From positions 1 through 64,000 of the forward strand of contig JAIELF010000016.1 of assembly GCA_019753235.1 (NCBI GenBank): a stretch of 64,000 nt of DNA, read 5' to 3'. Made by a program: the position numbers and the translations under genes. A model generated the notes under the pieces. The model saw nothing but the letters and a program-made list of their open reading frames with translations. It made no database searches and had not been told where the DNA came from. This DNA is from a bacterium. GTDB lineage: Bacteria > Planctomycetota > Planctomycetia > Kolteriales > Kolteriaceae. Shown in pieces: positions 9,318 through 18,476 of this stretch. Position 1 is the stretch's first letter, and the number at the start of each line of letters is the position of its first letter.

Positions 9318-9790
9318 GGTCGCTCCTCCAGCCGTTGATCGATCGTCTCGGCATCGACGTGCAGCGAGAGCTCATCATTGATCAGGATGCAAGGCGCGCC
9401 GTCGCAGGCCCCCAGGCACTCGGCCACTTCGAGGGTGATTTGTCCATCGGACGTTGTCTGGCCCGGTAAGATGTTCCATCGCTGAGCGAGCGCGGCCAGT
9501 AATTCTTCGCCGCCCCGAAGCATGCAGGGCAAGCTTCGACAAACCCAAACACGCTGACGACCCAGCGGGCGATCCTCCGATCGGAAGAAGCCGTAAAACG
9601 ACGCGGTGTCGTGGACCTGCGCCGGGGATAGATCGAGAATCTTCGCGATCTGTTCGACGGCAGCATGAGAAACGCATCGCGTTTCCTCCTGCACGATATG
9701 CAAGGCCGGCAAGGTGACGGCTTGCTTGCTGGGATAGCGAGGAAGATACTCATTGATTTTGGCTCGCGCCTGATCGGATAGTCCGCTCAT
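9314..9790 (-). CDS. nuoE: NADH-quinone oxidoreductase subunit E
   Basis: Thioredoxin-fold [2Fe-2S] subunit (cluster N1a) of complex I, partner of NuoF. 158 residues. Ligands seen: Cys84 and Cys89 in CRSLPC, Cys125 and Cys129 in CLGACD, with the family pattern ECLGACDGAPC. The N-terminal helical part (IVQEETRCVSHAAVEQIAKI) is also typical. It overlaps nuoD (9787-9790) and nuoF (9314-9317), each by ATGA. Confidence 0.96.
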   Translation of the reverse strand: MSGLSDQARAKINEYLPRYPSKQAVTLPALHIVQEETRCVSHAAVEQIAKILDLSPAQVHDTASFYGFFRSEDRPLGRQRVWVCRSLPCMLRGGEELLAALAQRWNILPGQTTSDGQITLEVAECLGACDGAPCILINDELSLHVDAETIDQRLEERP

Positions 9791-11007
9791 CGGTCTAACT
9801 CCGCCGCGATAATGTTGAGGCTCCCCAGCACCGCCACCACGTCACTGAGCATGTAGCCTCGCATCATCGACGGGAAAAGCGAAAAGTGAATCAGCGACGG
9901 AGGACGCGTCCTCGCTCGGTAAGCTCTGTAAGAACCGTCGGACACAAGATAGTAGCCAAGCTCGCCGTTGGGGGATTCGGTGGCAGAATAGAGTTCCTCT
10001 TTAGGGCCGGCGGGCTGACGATTGGGCATGATCGATTCGAAGTGGTGAATTAATCCTTCGATACTCTGATAGACTTCCCTCTTATCGGGCATCGCCTCCT
10101 TGCCTGTTCCCTCGGCATATACCGGACCAGAAGGGAGACGGGCGATCGCCTGCGTGATGATCTTGAGACTCTCTGCAATCTCTAAGACTCGCACGTGAAA
10201 CCGGGCGTAGCAGTCTCCTGCTGTGCTGCAGATCACATCAAAATCAAGATCGTCGTAGAGGAGATAAGGTTCGTCACGGCGCAGGTCTCGCTCGACGCCG
10301 CTGGCTCGCGCGACTGGCCCGGTCGCTCCGCCATTGATGGCGGCTTCTTTCGAGAGATATCCAACATCTCGTGTTCGCTCGATGAAGATCCGATTCTTCA
10401 TCACCAGCTTTTGCACGTCGGCATATGCTTTGGGGAAGGTGCGGAGAAACTCCTGGACCATGCGAACCCAATCGTCGGTGACGTCATAAAGGAGTCCGCC
10501 GACGCGAGTGTAACTCGTGTGAAATCGCTGGCCTGAGGCTCGCTCGCAAATGTCATAGATCTTCTCGCGTTCGTTGAAGGCGTAGAAGAAGGCGGTCGCT
10601 CCTCCTAGGTCAAGCACGCATGTTCCCAGGCAAAGCAAATGATCGTGGATGCGCATCAGCTCGGCAAAGATCGTCCGTATGCACTTGGTACGAGGAGTCA
10701 GTTCGATCCCCAGCATCTCTTCCACCGCGTGGTGCCAAGCGATCTCGTTGGCCATGGGCGAGATGTAGTTCATTCGATCGACGATCGTGACATACTGGTT
10801 GAAGTCGAGGACCTCGCCCAGCTTTTCAAATCCACTGTGCAAGAACCCGATGTCGGGTTCGACATCGACCACTTGCTCGCCATCAAGAGTCAGAATCAAA
10901 CGGAGTGTCGTATGCGTGGCAGGGTGTTGGGGGCCGAAATTCAGCGTCCAGAGACCTTCTCGCTGTGTCGACGAAGGATCCGCCGGTTCGGTCAGATCAA
11001 GTGGCAT
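9787..11007 (-). CDS. nuoD: NADH-quinone oxidoreductase subunit D
   Basis: 49-kDa subunit of complex I, related to the large subunit of NiFe hydrogenases; with NuoB it forms the quinone-reduction site. 406 residues. Family landmarks: NFGPQHPATHTTLRLILTLDG, IGFLHSGFEKLGE, YVTIVDRMNYISPMANE, and the C-terminal LSDVVAVLGSLNIIAAELDR. As expected for complex I, the hydrogenase metal-binding cysteines are absent. ATG at 11005-11007 has AAGGAG 7 bases upstream. nuoC and nuoD are separate genes here, not fused as in E. coli. Confidence 0.97.
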   Translation of the reverse strand: MPLDLTEPADPSSTQREGLWTLNFGPQHPATHTTLRLILTLDGEQVVDVEPDIGFLHSGFEKLGEVLDFNQYVTIVDRMNYISPMANEIAWHHAVEEMLGIELTPRTKCIRTIFAELMRIHDHLLCLGTCVLDLGGATAFFYAFNEREKIYDICERASGQRFHTSYTRVGGLLYDVTDDWVRMVQEFLRTFPKAYADVQKLVMKNRIFIERTRDVGYLSKEAAINGGATGPVARASGVERDLRRDEPYLLYDDLDFDVICSTAGDCYARFHVRVLEIAESLKIITQAIARLPSGPVYAEGTGKEAMPDKREVYQSIEGLIHHFESIMPNRQPAGPKEELYSATESPNGELGYYLVSDGSYRAYRARTRPPSLIHFSLFPSMMRGYMLSDVVAVLGSLNIIAAELDR

Positions 11008-11027
11008 GGCCTTCTCCTTCGACGCGT

Positions 11028-11564
11028 TTAGCTCTCGGCCCGCGTGATGATCGGGAAGTTGTGGCGTTCGCCTCGACCTTTGACCGGGTAGTCTTTTCGC
11101 AAGGGAAACGACGTGAATTCGGTCGGCAGCAACAAACGCTTTAAGTTCGGATGACCGGTGAAGACGATTCCAAACATGTCGTAGACTTCTCGCTCCATCC
11201 AGTCAGCGGATTTCCAAAGGTCGGTCACCGTCGGCAAGACTAGATCCGGTTCGTTCACAAACGTCTTCACGATCAGCCTTTTGCCCGTGTCGATCGACAA
11301 CAATCCGTAAACGATGCCGAACCTGTCCCTGGCCCCTTCATATTCGAGATAGTCGACGGCCGTCAGTTCAAAAAGCATGTCGAAGCCCGCGTCATCGCGA
11401 AGCGCTCGAAGCGACTCCCAGATGTTGGGGCGATCGACGCAGACTCGGCTTTGGCCTCGAAAAGACGAGCTCGATACTTGGGCGGCAGGGAGCTTGCTCC
11501 GCAACCAGTAATCGATCTCGGCTGGCAATTCTTTCACAGGAGAAGCCTCTTGAGTCTCTTGCAT
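11028..11564 (-). CDS. nuoC: NADH-quinone oxidoreductase subunit C
   Basis: 30-kDa hydrophilic subunit of complex I at the junction of the peripheral arm. 178 residues from the ATG at 11562-11564; a TTG three codons upstream (11573) is in frame and has AGGGA at a short spacing, so the exact start is open. Family signature seen: KSADWMEREVYDMFGIVFTG, then HPNLKRLLLPTEFTSFPLRKDYPVKGRGE. It sits between nuoB (27-base gap) and nuoD (20-base gap). Confidence 0.95.
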   Translation of the reverse strand: MQETQEASPVKELPAEIDYWLRSKLPAAQVSSSSFRGQSRVCVDRPNIWESLRALRDDAGFDMLFELTAVDYLEYEGARDRFGIVYGLLSIDTGKRLIVKTFVNEPDLVLPTVTDLWKSADWMEREVYDMFGIVFTGHPNLKRLLLPTEFTSFPLRKDYPVKGRGERHNFPIITRAES

Positions 11565-11591
11565 CGTCCTCAAAACATCCCTGATCGAAAA

Positions 11592-12209
11592 CTAATGCTC
11601 TGGGGTGTAAGTCGGACGTTTTAAGTCGAGTTCGTTTCGATCTTGAAACCGCTGAATCTCGTCTGGTTCGAATCGTGGCGGGCCTTCGGGCAGAATACGA
11701 AGTGAAAACTCTTTCCCCGTGAAGGTGCCCCCCGATTTGATCCGAGACTGTAAGTCGAGCACCGCTTGAATCAACTGTTCCGGGCGCGGCGGGCAGCCGG
11801 GAACGTAGATGTCCACGGGGAGGAATCGGTCCACTCCCTGAACCACGGCATAGGTGTCGAAGACCCCTCCCGAGCAGGCACATGCCCCCATGGAGATGCA
11901 CCATTTGGGCTCGGGCATTTGTAGCCAGATCCGTTGTAGGACCGGCAACATCTTCATCACCACTCGGCCGGCCACAATCATGAGGTCGCACTGGCGCGGC
12001 GTAAATCGCATAACTTCGGCACCGAAGCGAGAAAGATCAAATCGGCTTGAAGCGGTCGCCATCAACTCGATGCCACAACACGCCGTTGCAAAAGGCATCG
12101 GCCAAAGACTGTTAGCCCGAGCCCAATTCGCCACGTCGTCGAGCTTGGTCAGCAGAACGTTTTCCCCTAACCCGCTCGGAACACCGGGACTATTCATTGG
12201 CGACGCCAT
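11592..12209 (-). CDS. nuoB: NADH-quinone oxidoreductase subunit B
   Basis: Subunit holding cluster N2, the last electron carrier before quinone. 205 residues. Ligands seen: the tandem Cys44-Cys45 in [11 protein letters not shown], Cys110 in [15 protein letters not shown], and Cys139 in [10 protein letters not shown]. The start chosen is ATG at 12207-12209 because AAGGGAG lies about 8 bases upstream; it overlaps the end of nuoA by 16 bases. The ~45-residue C-terminal tail after the core fold is longer than in E. coli. Confidence 0.97.
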   Translation of the reverse strand: MASPMNSPGVPSGLGENVLLTKLDDVANWARANSLWPMPFATACCGIELMATASSRFDLSRFGAEVMRFTPRQCDLMIVAGRVVMKMLPVLQRIWLQMPEPKWCISMGACACSGGVFDTYAVVQGVDRFLPVDIYVPGCPPRPEQLIQAVLDLQSRIKSGGTFTGKEFSLRILPEGPPRFEPDEIQRFQDRNELDLKRPTYTPEH

Positions 12210-12574
12210 TCGAAGACTCCCTTCTTCCAAGCGATCAGGTAGGCCAGCGCCAATGTACCAATCAGCAGCAACATCACGCCGAGCACGCCCGCCCGATCAT
12301 CCAGGGGAATCCCCCCCTCGGCCCGCAAGGCAACGGCCCACGGAAGGATAAACAGCAGTTCGACATCGAATACGAGCAGTAGAATCGCAATAAGATAGAA
12401 CTTCACATCGAGCGGTTGTCGGGCCGAGCCGATCGGATCCATCCCAGACTCATAAGGCATGTCCTTAACACGGGTTGGTTTGCGAGGCGAGATCAGGTGC
12501 GGAAAAAGCGTCGTGAAGACGGCCATCCCGACAACGAACCCGAAGTAAATTAGAATCGGAAGGTATTGTGCCAC
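12194..12574 (-). CDS. nuoA: NADH-quinone oxidoreductase subunit A
   Basis: First gene of the operon; small three-helix membrane subunit. 126 residues from GTG at 12572-12574, with GGAAAG just upstream. This start gives the family's usual opening ([19 protein letters not shown]); an in-frame upstream start at 12667 would add 31 non-membrane residues. Conserved loop [21 protein letters not shown] and the helix [19 protein letters not shown], with its essential acidic residues, are both seen. Transcription of the whole 12.5-kb operon probably begins upstream in 12575-12700. Confidence 0.93.
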   Translation of the reverse strand: MAQYLPILIYFGFVVGMAVFTTLFPHLISPRKPTRVKDMPYESGMDPIGSARQPLDVKFYLIAILLLVFDVELLFILPWAVALRAEGGIPLDDRAGVLGVMLLLIGTLALAYLIAWKKGVFEWRRQ

Positions 12575-13043
12575 AATTCTTTCCGTCAAGCCAATCGAAC
12601 TTGTGAAAACTTTCACAATGTCAGCCAAGCCAATTGTAGAGGTAACTCTCTTTTTGTCACCCCGCATTTCAGTCGAATGTCAGAACATTCATGGAGGGTC
12701 CGCGGGACCGGCGGGTCAGGATATCTCCGATCACGACTTGGACCCCCGCCAACGAGAACCTTTTCCCATCGAGAATGCCCAGTGATTGGAGGCGATCTCC
12801 TAGTTTCGGCCATAACGGACTTCGCTTTGTCTTGTTACTTCTCATTCCGCGAGGGTAGCGGGGGAACGATACTGCCCACCATTTCGAACAATTCTCGGTG
12901 GCCGTTTTCGTCACAACCATTTCTTGATTTCCGCAGCATTGACCCGGGTCATCCTGGTTAGGATGTCCAGGCGGCTGACTAGAATACTTACCTATGGTAG
13001 GCCTGACCGTGTGGCCCCTATTGCCCAGGGGAGAGAGAAGCGC
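12575..13043. promoter_or_regulatory. Divergent intergenic region nuoA / ECF sigma gene
   Basis: 469 bases between divergently transcribed nuoA and the sigma factor gene, with no convincing gene; open frames here are antisense to the sigma gene or lack ribosome sites. It must hold the promoter of the nuo operon and that of the sigma-kinase pair. The only clear structure is the palindrome at 12601-12618 with flanking direct repeats. I could not pick out convincing -35/-10 boxes. Confidence 0.6.
12601..12618. promoter_or_regulatory. Perfect palindrome upstream of nuoA (operator-like)
   Basis: TTGTGAAA-AC-TTTCACAA is an 8-bp perfect inverted repeat with a 2-bp spacer, 26 bases upstream of the nuoA start codon. 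It is flanked by a 9-bp direct repeat, CAAGCCAAT, at 12587-12595 and 12626-12634. Size and symmetry suit a dimeric regulator binding in the promoter or leader; the regulator is not known. Function is inferred. Confidence 0.5.
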
Positions 13044-13658
13044 ATGCGAGTTCAATCGTCGGCCGACGACCAACCAAGCGATGGAACACTTCTCCGATCG
13101 TCCGACGACATTCCCTGGAAAAGTCTTGCGCCGGCCGACGTGATCGAGACTTGCCGCGCGTACTTGCTGATGGCGGCCAATAAGGGGGTGGGAAGCGAGC
13201 TTCGCGTCAAGGTTCCGCCGAGCGATCTTGTTCAAGAGACGATCATCGCTGCTGTCCTGCGCTTCGACCAGTTCCAAGGATCCAGCGAACGCGAACTTCT
13301 TGCTTGGCTGACGAAAATCCTTTCTTACCGTATTGCCGACGCTGCCCGCAAGTATGGCCGACAAAAGGCAGATATCGGGCGAGAGTTATCGATCGATGAT
13401 GAAGCTCGGGAAATCGAGTTATCGATGTCCGGAGTCGATGGAACTCCTAGCGCGGCCCTGATGGCAGAGGAAGAAGAGCGGCGTCTACGGGCGGCCATTG
13501 CCGAACTCGATCCTGATGATGAGATGATCATTCGATGGAGGAACTGGGAAGATCTCAAGTTTGCCGAGATCGCGGCCAGACTCGGCCTATCAGAAAGTGG
13601 AGCACGCAGACGCTGGGGTCAGGCGATCAAGGAGTTGCGGCGCCGGCTCGGGAGTTGA
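13044..13658 (+). CDS. ECF-type RNA polymerase sigma factor, kinase-linked
   Basis: 204 residues. Region 2 is visible as SDLVQETIIAAVLRFDQF with the following LLAWLTKILSYRIADAARKY; region 4 is a helix-turn-helix in LKFAEIAARLGLSESGARRR with IKELRRRL after it. ATG at 13044 is preceded by a strong GGGGAGAGAG site. The next gene on the same strand, 186 bases on, is a Ser/Thr kinase with a WD40-like region. Planctomycetes have several ECF groups tied to such kinases, so this pair probably forms a signalling unit in which kinase activity controls the sigma factor. That link is inference from context. Confidence 0.9.
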   Translation: MRVQSSADDQPSDGTLLRSSDDIPWKSLAPADVIETCRAYLLMAANKGVGSELRVKVPPSDLVQETIIAAVLRFDQFQGSSERELLAWLTKILSYRIADAARKYGRQKADIGRELSIDDEAREIELSMSGVDGTPSAALMAEEEERRLRAAIAELDPDDEMIIRWRNWEDLKFAEIAARLGLSESGARRRWGQAIKELRRRLGS

Positions 13659-13844
13659 ATCTCTGTTTTTCTTTATTTATCGGTGTGGTTTCGAAGCTCG
13701 ATAGCGCTTCCGGGACAGAGGGGGTTCGGTGCCCGCTGTTATCTTGCCTCCTCTTGATCGGCGGGTGCCGGCCCCTTCATCGCCTGCTTCCCGCGAGACT
13801 AATCGCTCATCGACATGTTTGGACCGTAAGAAAGCTGCGGAATA

Positions 13845-16800
13845 ATGGAATTGGAAGCAAGGGGGGATGACGATTTCGGTGATCGACTGGCCGAATGCTA
13901 CGAAAAGCAGCGGAACCAGACCGAGCCTCGATCGGCTTCCCGTTTCCCAGAGGACGATACCGTCGACGAGGATCTCCAGTCCTGTTTGGCGTGTCTGACG
14001 TTAATCGATCGGGTGCGGCGAAGGCACCAGATTCAAGATTCTCTCCGTGCTCGACGGGAAAACCCGACAACGTCCGTCGCCACTTTGCCGCTCAAACTGG
14101 CCCACTTCAAAATCGAGAAAGAATTGGGGCGAGGCGGCGCCGGCATCGTTGCATTAGCGACCGACACGAAACTCGGCCGAAAGGTCGCTTTGAAGGTGCC
14201 GCATCCTCAGTTTCTCATCAGTGACGACCTTCGACAACGATTCGCCCGCGAAGCCGAGGCCACCGCGAGGTTGGACCATCCTCATATCGTCCGCGTCTAC
14301 GAGGTTGGTGAGGATGGGCCCATCTCTTTCATCGCCAGCGAGTATTGCGATGGAAAAACGCTGGCTCGCTGGAAGGCAGCGCAAGAGGCGCCCATTCCTC
14401 CTCGCGTCGCGGCGTCCATTGTTCGAGATCTTGCCGAGGCAGTGCAGCATGCTCACACGAATGGTGTCTTGCATCGCGATATCAAGCCGAGCAATGTTCT
14501 CATCACCGGCACCACGAAAGAGTCCGGCAAGTCGATCCCTTTTGTGAAGCTCTGCGATCTGGGCCTAGCCAAAGTCCTTGATGACGATGCCCAAGATACT
14601 CGGACGGGCGACTTTCTCGGCACGCCGGCCTACATGGCACCCGAGCAAGCTGAGGGGAAGGTCCGCGAGATCGATACACGCACCGACGTATATGCTTTAG
14701 GTGTTCTTCTATTCGAACTTCTCTGCGGCAAGCCTCCGTTTGAAGGAGAGACGCGCTCGGCGATACTTTACAAGGTCATCAACGAAGAAGTTCCCCGAGT
14801 GCGCTCTATCCGAAAGGATGCCCCCTTCGATTTGGCGGTGATTGTCGCCCGTTGCTTATCCAGATCAAAGAAGGATCGTTACCCATCGGCAATGGAACTC
14901 GCCGAGGACCTTGACCGTTACCTGGCCGGCGAACCGATCCATGCCCGACCGATCCTTTGGTGGGAACGACTTCTCAAATGGGCACAACGTCGGCCATTGG
15001 TAGCGGCCTGTATCCTCGTTGCCGCGATAAGCGTCGCGGCGCTCATGAGCACGTTAGCAATTTCATCCGCTCGGATACAACTATCTCTCGAACGGCTGCA
15101 GAAGGCAGAACATCAGGCCAGGGATGAAGCTTACCGTGCGAAGATTCACCTTTACAAAGCAGACATACAGGCTGCAAATGAAGCGATCGCGCAAAGCAAC
15201 CGTGCTGCGGCACGGGAGTCACTCGATCGCCAGATCCCGCATATGGGAGAATCTGACCTTCGGACTTGGCCCTGGTACTATCTGTCCTCCAAGTTCGACA
15301 ATCCAGCTCACGCCATCAAAGGGAATACAGTTCCGATCATTGACCTTGCCCTGTCGGAGGATGGCGCGATTCTGGCCGGTGGGCTGAAAAAGGGACAGGT
15401 TGTTACCTGGGATTTTCCATCGGGCAAGGAACGACATAGAGCGAGTGTTCATCTCGGCGACACGACTTGTGTTCGGTTCTCGCCGCTCACCGGCAAACTC
15501 TGGTCTACAGGAGATGATGGATCTGTCCGCGAATGGGATGGTGAATCAAGTCGATTGGTCACACGATTGACTCCAGGTGTCAAGGAGATGTCATTCAGTC
15601 CTGATGGGAAGTCGTTGGCGACGGGAAATCAGTGGGGCCAAGTTTCCATTTTGGACGCTCAGACCGGCAAGTTGATTAAGTTGATCCGTGCTCACACAGA
15701 GGTTATCGGCGTTGTCGAGTATTCTCCCAACGGTCGTTGGCTCATGACGGCATCCGAAGACTCTATCGTTCGACTCTGGTCGACGGTGGACTACCAGAAG
15801 GTCGCGGAGCTTCCTTGCGAAAGCAAGATCGTCAGCGGCTCCTTTTCGCCCGATTCCAAAAGATTGGCTCTTGCCCTCCGAAAATCGAGCGAAGTCGCTG
15901 TTTTGTCTATCGAAGAGAATGAACGACATGCACCTGCCGAATCCAAAGCAATGTTGATAGAGGAATTACTCCCCACCGAGTCGAATGCCGTCATGACGGT
16001 TGCAGGGATCTCTGCCGATGGATCGACCGTGATAGGCAATATGGCCAGCAATGGTCAATCGCGTGCGTGGAGATGGACAAAATCGGTTGGACTTCAATTT
16101 CTCGGTTCCCTTAGTGATGCATCGGCGCGTTCCGAAGCGAAGGCCGTCTCCGCCAATGGGTTGGTCGTCGTCGGACAATCGGATTCAAAGGAAGGCCCAC
16201 AGGCTTTTCGATGGACACAAGAAACAGGAATGCAAGGACTGGGTGATCTCGCCGGGGGTTCATTTCAAAGCGAAGCCGATGCCGTTTCTGCGGACGGGCA
16301 GACGGTCTTCGGGCAATCATCAACCTCCTGTGGGGGAGATATCTTCACGTGGACATCAGAAAAAGGCATGAGCGCTCAGCGCAATCTGTACTCGAAGGAT
16401 TCGAAGAAACATCTCCGCGTCATCTCGCCTCAAGGATCGCTCATGGTCTGCCATCTGGGCATCGATGACGCCTCGAAAACAGTCATGTTCAAGCAATGGT
16501 CCTTGGTAGAACCGTTCACTATTCCCGCAGACTGGACCAACGTTCGATTGACGACGGCGACGGACGCTCGGCCGACATTGTCAGGTACATGCACGATCAA
16601 AGACGTCCCACAGTCTTTTCAGTGGAGAACGGAAGGTTTTCATCTCATTCCAACGTCACATTCTGGTTTCAGCATGTTCGAGCCCGTTACGTCGTCGTTC
16701 GACGGTGCCGTCTTGGGTGGCCGAGCGCTGAAGGACAGTTCGTGGACCGCGGCTCTGTGGGGAAACCCCCGCCAACGGACTTCCTCCTTTGCGCGGCAAG

Positions 16801-18143
16801 GTATCATCTCGATATCGCAATGGGCATCGGATTTGGGACTGTCGCATTCGCTTGATGGATGGAATATCGAGTGCGTGAATGCGATCTCCCAAGATCTTCA
16901 TGTCATGGCAGGTGTTGGGGTCGCACCTTCGGGTAAACCCGCCGCTTGGATTCTCCGTTGGCCAACGAAGTCGCAGTTAGGCCCGGTCATCGACCGTTCC
17001 ATTGCCCTTCAACGCATCCGGAAAATTCCTTTCACAGACACGATACTCTCGGTTCGTTGGTTAGATGATAATCGGCTCGCGTGCGGCGATATTGAGGGAC
17101 AGGTGGCTCTGTTCGATGGCGCGTCCGGAGTGACGCTCGGTCGATTCCTGTCGCATGACGATCGCGTCAACGCCATTGCCGTGGACAGGAAACGGCAATC
17201 CTTCGTCACCGGCTCCAGAGACGGCCTTGTCCTTTCCTGGCCCGATGCTGGTTCAATTGCGAAGATCCTTCCGATGCCGGGAGAGGTCCAGGTCAACCGC
17301 CTACAACCAACCGGATCGAGCGGTTTCTACATCTCTGGTTACTTCGGCTCTCAAGGGCATATCTTCGAAGTTCGCGACAAGCAATTCGTCAGCCATCGCC
17401 TATTCGAGTTAGACGGCAAAGCCCGACCGGAACTGGGTGTTCTCTCTCCCGATCAACGCTGGGTGGCCTGGGCGGACGGACAGGGCTCAGCACAAATCTT
17501 TGATGTAACAACCCGTAAACGTGTCGCGACGGTTCAATCACGGACCGCTTTCCCGTCATTAGATTGGATGGCCGAATCTCAGCTCATCACGTTGACAAGC
17601 GTCATTAACGTTTGGGATCCAGCGAATGGTCGAAAAAAAGCAACATTGGGAACAGGTGACAAACGACTTCGACAGTGCATGTCCTTGTTGCCGGATGGAA
17701 AGAGACTCGCTTGCAGCAACGACTCCGTGATCGAGCTATGGAATCTCCCAGAAAAAAAGCTCCTCACGACGCTGACGGGTCATCATCGAACGATCAACGC
17801 GATGTCTATATCCAGAGACGGAAAAACGCTCGCCAGTGGGTCGTCGGACCAATCGATTCGGCTTTGGGATCTTGAGTCTTATGCCTGTGAAGGGACCTTG
17901 CTCGGCCAAGATAACGAGATTGAATCCATTGCTTGGCTTTCCGATAACCAGACCCTCGTCACGTCCGGCAACAGGTTGCTTACTTTCTGGGATAGACGAA
18001 CGCGTAGCCCCCTTTTTCAAGAGTCAGTTCCGACGAATATGAGATTCGCAGTTTCTAGGGACGGTCGGACTCTCGCCGGAATCGCAAGCACCCAATCCAA
18101 CCTAGAGTTTCGCGAGGTCTCGCGTTCGACAGACGGGCATTGA
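13845..18143 (+). CDS. Membrane Ser/Thr protein kinase with WD40 and HAF-like repeats
   Basis: 1432 residues. N-terminal ~85-residue segment; kinase domain ~88-362 with GRGGAGIV (P-loop), VALKV (Lys117), HRDIKPSNVL, DLGLAKV (DLG in place of DFG), GTPAYMAPEQAEG and RTDVYALGVLLFELLCG, so catalytically complete. One membrane helix at ~385-405, then a helical linker. From ~490 WD40-like repeats (for example LATGNQWGQVSILDAQTGKL) run to ~690. Residues ~705-1040 switch to repeats such as AVSANGLVVVGQSDSKEGPQ with AFRWT and GMQGLGDL, resembling the HAF repeat family, after which WD40-like repeats resume to the end. This puts a sensor region on the other side of the membrane from the kinase. Probable partner of the ECF sigma upstream. 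Confidence 0.92.
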   Translation: MELEARGDDDFGDRLAECYEKQRNQTEPRSASRFPEDDTVDEDLQSCLACLTLIDRVRRRHQIQDSLRARRENPTTSVATLPLKLAHFKIEKELGRGGAGIVALATDTKLGRKVALKVPHPQFLISDDLRQRFAREAEATARLDHPHIVRVYEVGEDGPISFIASEYCDGKTLARWKAAQEAPIPPRVAASIVRDLAEAVQHAHTNGVLHRDIKPSNVLITGTTKESGKSIPFVKLCDLGLAKVLDDDAQDTRTGDFLGTPAYMAPEQAEGKVREIDTRTDVYALGVLLFELLCGKPPFEGETRSAILYKVINEEVPRVRSIRKDAPFDLAVIVARCLSRSKKDRYPSAMELAEDLDRYLAGEPIHARPILWWERLLKWAQRRPLVAACILVAAISVAALMSTLAISSARIQLSLERLQKAEHQARDEAYRAKIHLYKADIQAANEAIAQSNRAAARESLDRQIPHMGESDLRTWPWYYLSSKFDNPAHAIKGNTVPIIDLALSEDGAILAGGLKKGQVVTWDFPSGKERHRASVHLGDTTCVRFSPLTGKLWSTGDDGSVREWDGESSRLVTRLTPGVKEMSFSPDGKSLATGNQWGQVSILDAQTGKLIKLIRAHTEVIGVVEYSPNGRWLMTASEDSIVRLWSTVDYQKVAELPCESKIVSGSFSPDSKRLALALRKSSEVAVLSIEENERHAPAESKAMLIEELLPTESNAVMTVAGISADGSTVIGNMASNGQSRAWRWTKSVGLQFLGSLSDASARSEAKAVSANGLVVVGQSDSKEGPQAFRWTQETGMQGLGDLAGGSFQSEADAVSADGQTVFGQSSTSCGGDIFTWTSEKGMSAQRNLYSKDSKKHLRVISPQGSLMVCHLGIDDASKTVMFKQWSLVEPFTIPADWTNVRLTTATDARPTLSGTCTIKDVPQSFQWRTEGFHLIPTSHSGFSMFEPVTSSFDGAVLGGRALKDSSWTAALWGNPRQRTSSFARQGIISISQWASDLGLSHSLDGWNIECVNAISQDLHVMAGVGVAPSGKPAAWILRWPTKSQLGPVIDRSIALQRIRKIPFTDTILSVRWLDDNRLACGDIEGQVALFDGASGVTLGRFLSHDDRVNAIAVDRKRQSFVTGSRDGLVLSWPDAGSIAKILPMPGEVQVNRLQPTGSSGFYISGYFGSQGHIFEVRDKQFVSHRLFELDGKARPELGVLSPDQRWVAWADGQGSAQIFDVTTRKRVATVQSRTAFPSLDWMAESQLITLTSVINVWDPANGRKKATLGTGDKRLRQCMSLLPDGKRLACSNDSVIELWNLPEKKLLTTLTGHHRTINAMSISRDGKTLASGSSDQSIRLWDLESYACEGTLLGQDNEIESIAWLSDNQTLVTSGNRLLTFWDRRTRSPLFQESVPTNMRFAVSRDGRTLAGIASTQSNLEFREVSRSTDGH

Positions 18144-18476
18144 TCAACGATCCCTACTGCTACCCATCCGCTTGGATCACATCTCTCCAGGCGATGAGAT
18201 GGGACGATGCAGCCGACCGACGCCAGATCGGACTTTTCAGACAGAGCCTAGCTTTATTGGCGGTACTCCCCTGGCAGACCGGTCACGGGCCGTACCTCCA
18301 TGACAACGGTGGCTCATGCAGCCTATCAGGAAAAAATCGGTTGATACGATGGGCTGAAGTAGATGCTCAATAAGGAGACGCGCACACCTTCTTTTAACAT
18401 CGGGAAGCCATTCATCACGTAAGAGACAACGGCCCCTCTCGACTGATTGGCCGACAAGTAAACTGGGGGGGACTAA
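18144..18476. other. Intergenic region, no gene seen
   Basis: 333 bases between the kinase gene and the broken sulfatase. No open frame with a ribosome site, no strong hairpin and no repeat were seen. The last bases (18465-18473) contain a G-run that could serve as ribosome binding site for the sulfatase start at 18477. Confidence 0.5.

Noticed and set aside
8265..9338. Long open frame of 357 codons on plus
   Set aside because: Antisense to nuoF, which has all its motifs on minus; no ribosome site.
12669..13364. 231-codon open frame on minus
   Set aside because: Antisense to the ECF sigma gene, no family resemblance; shadow frame.
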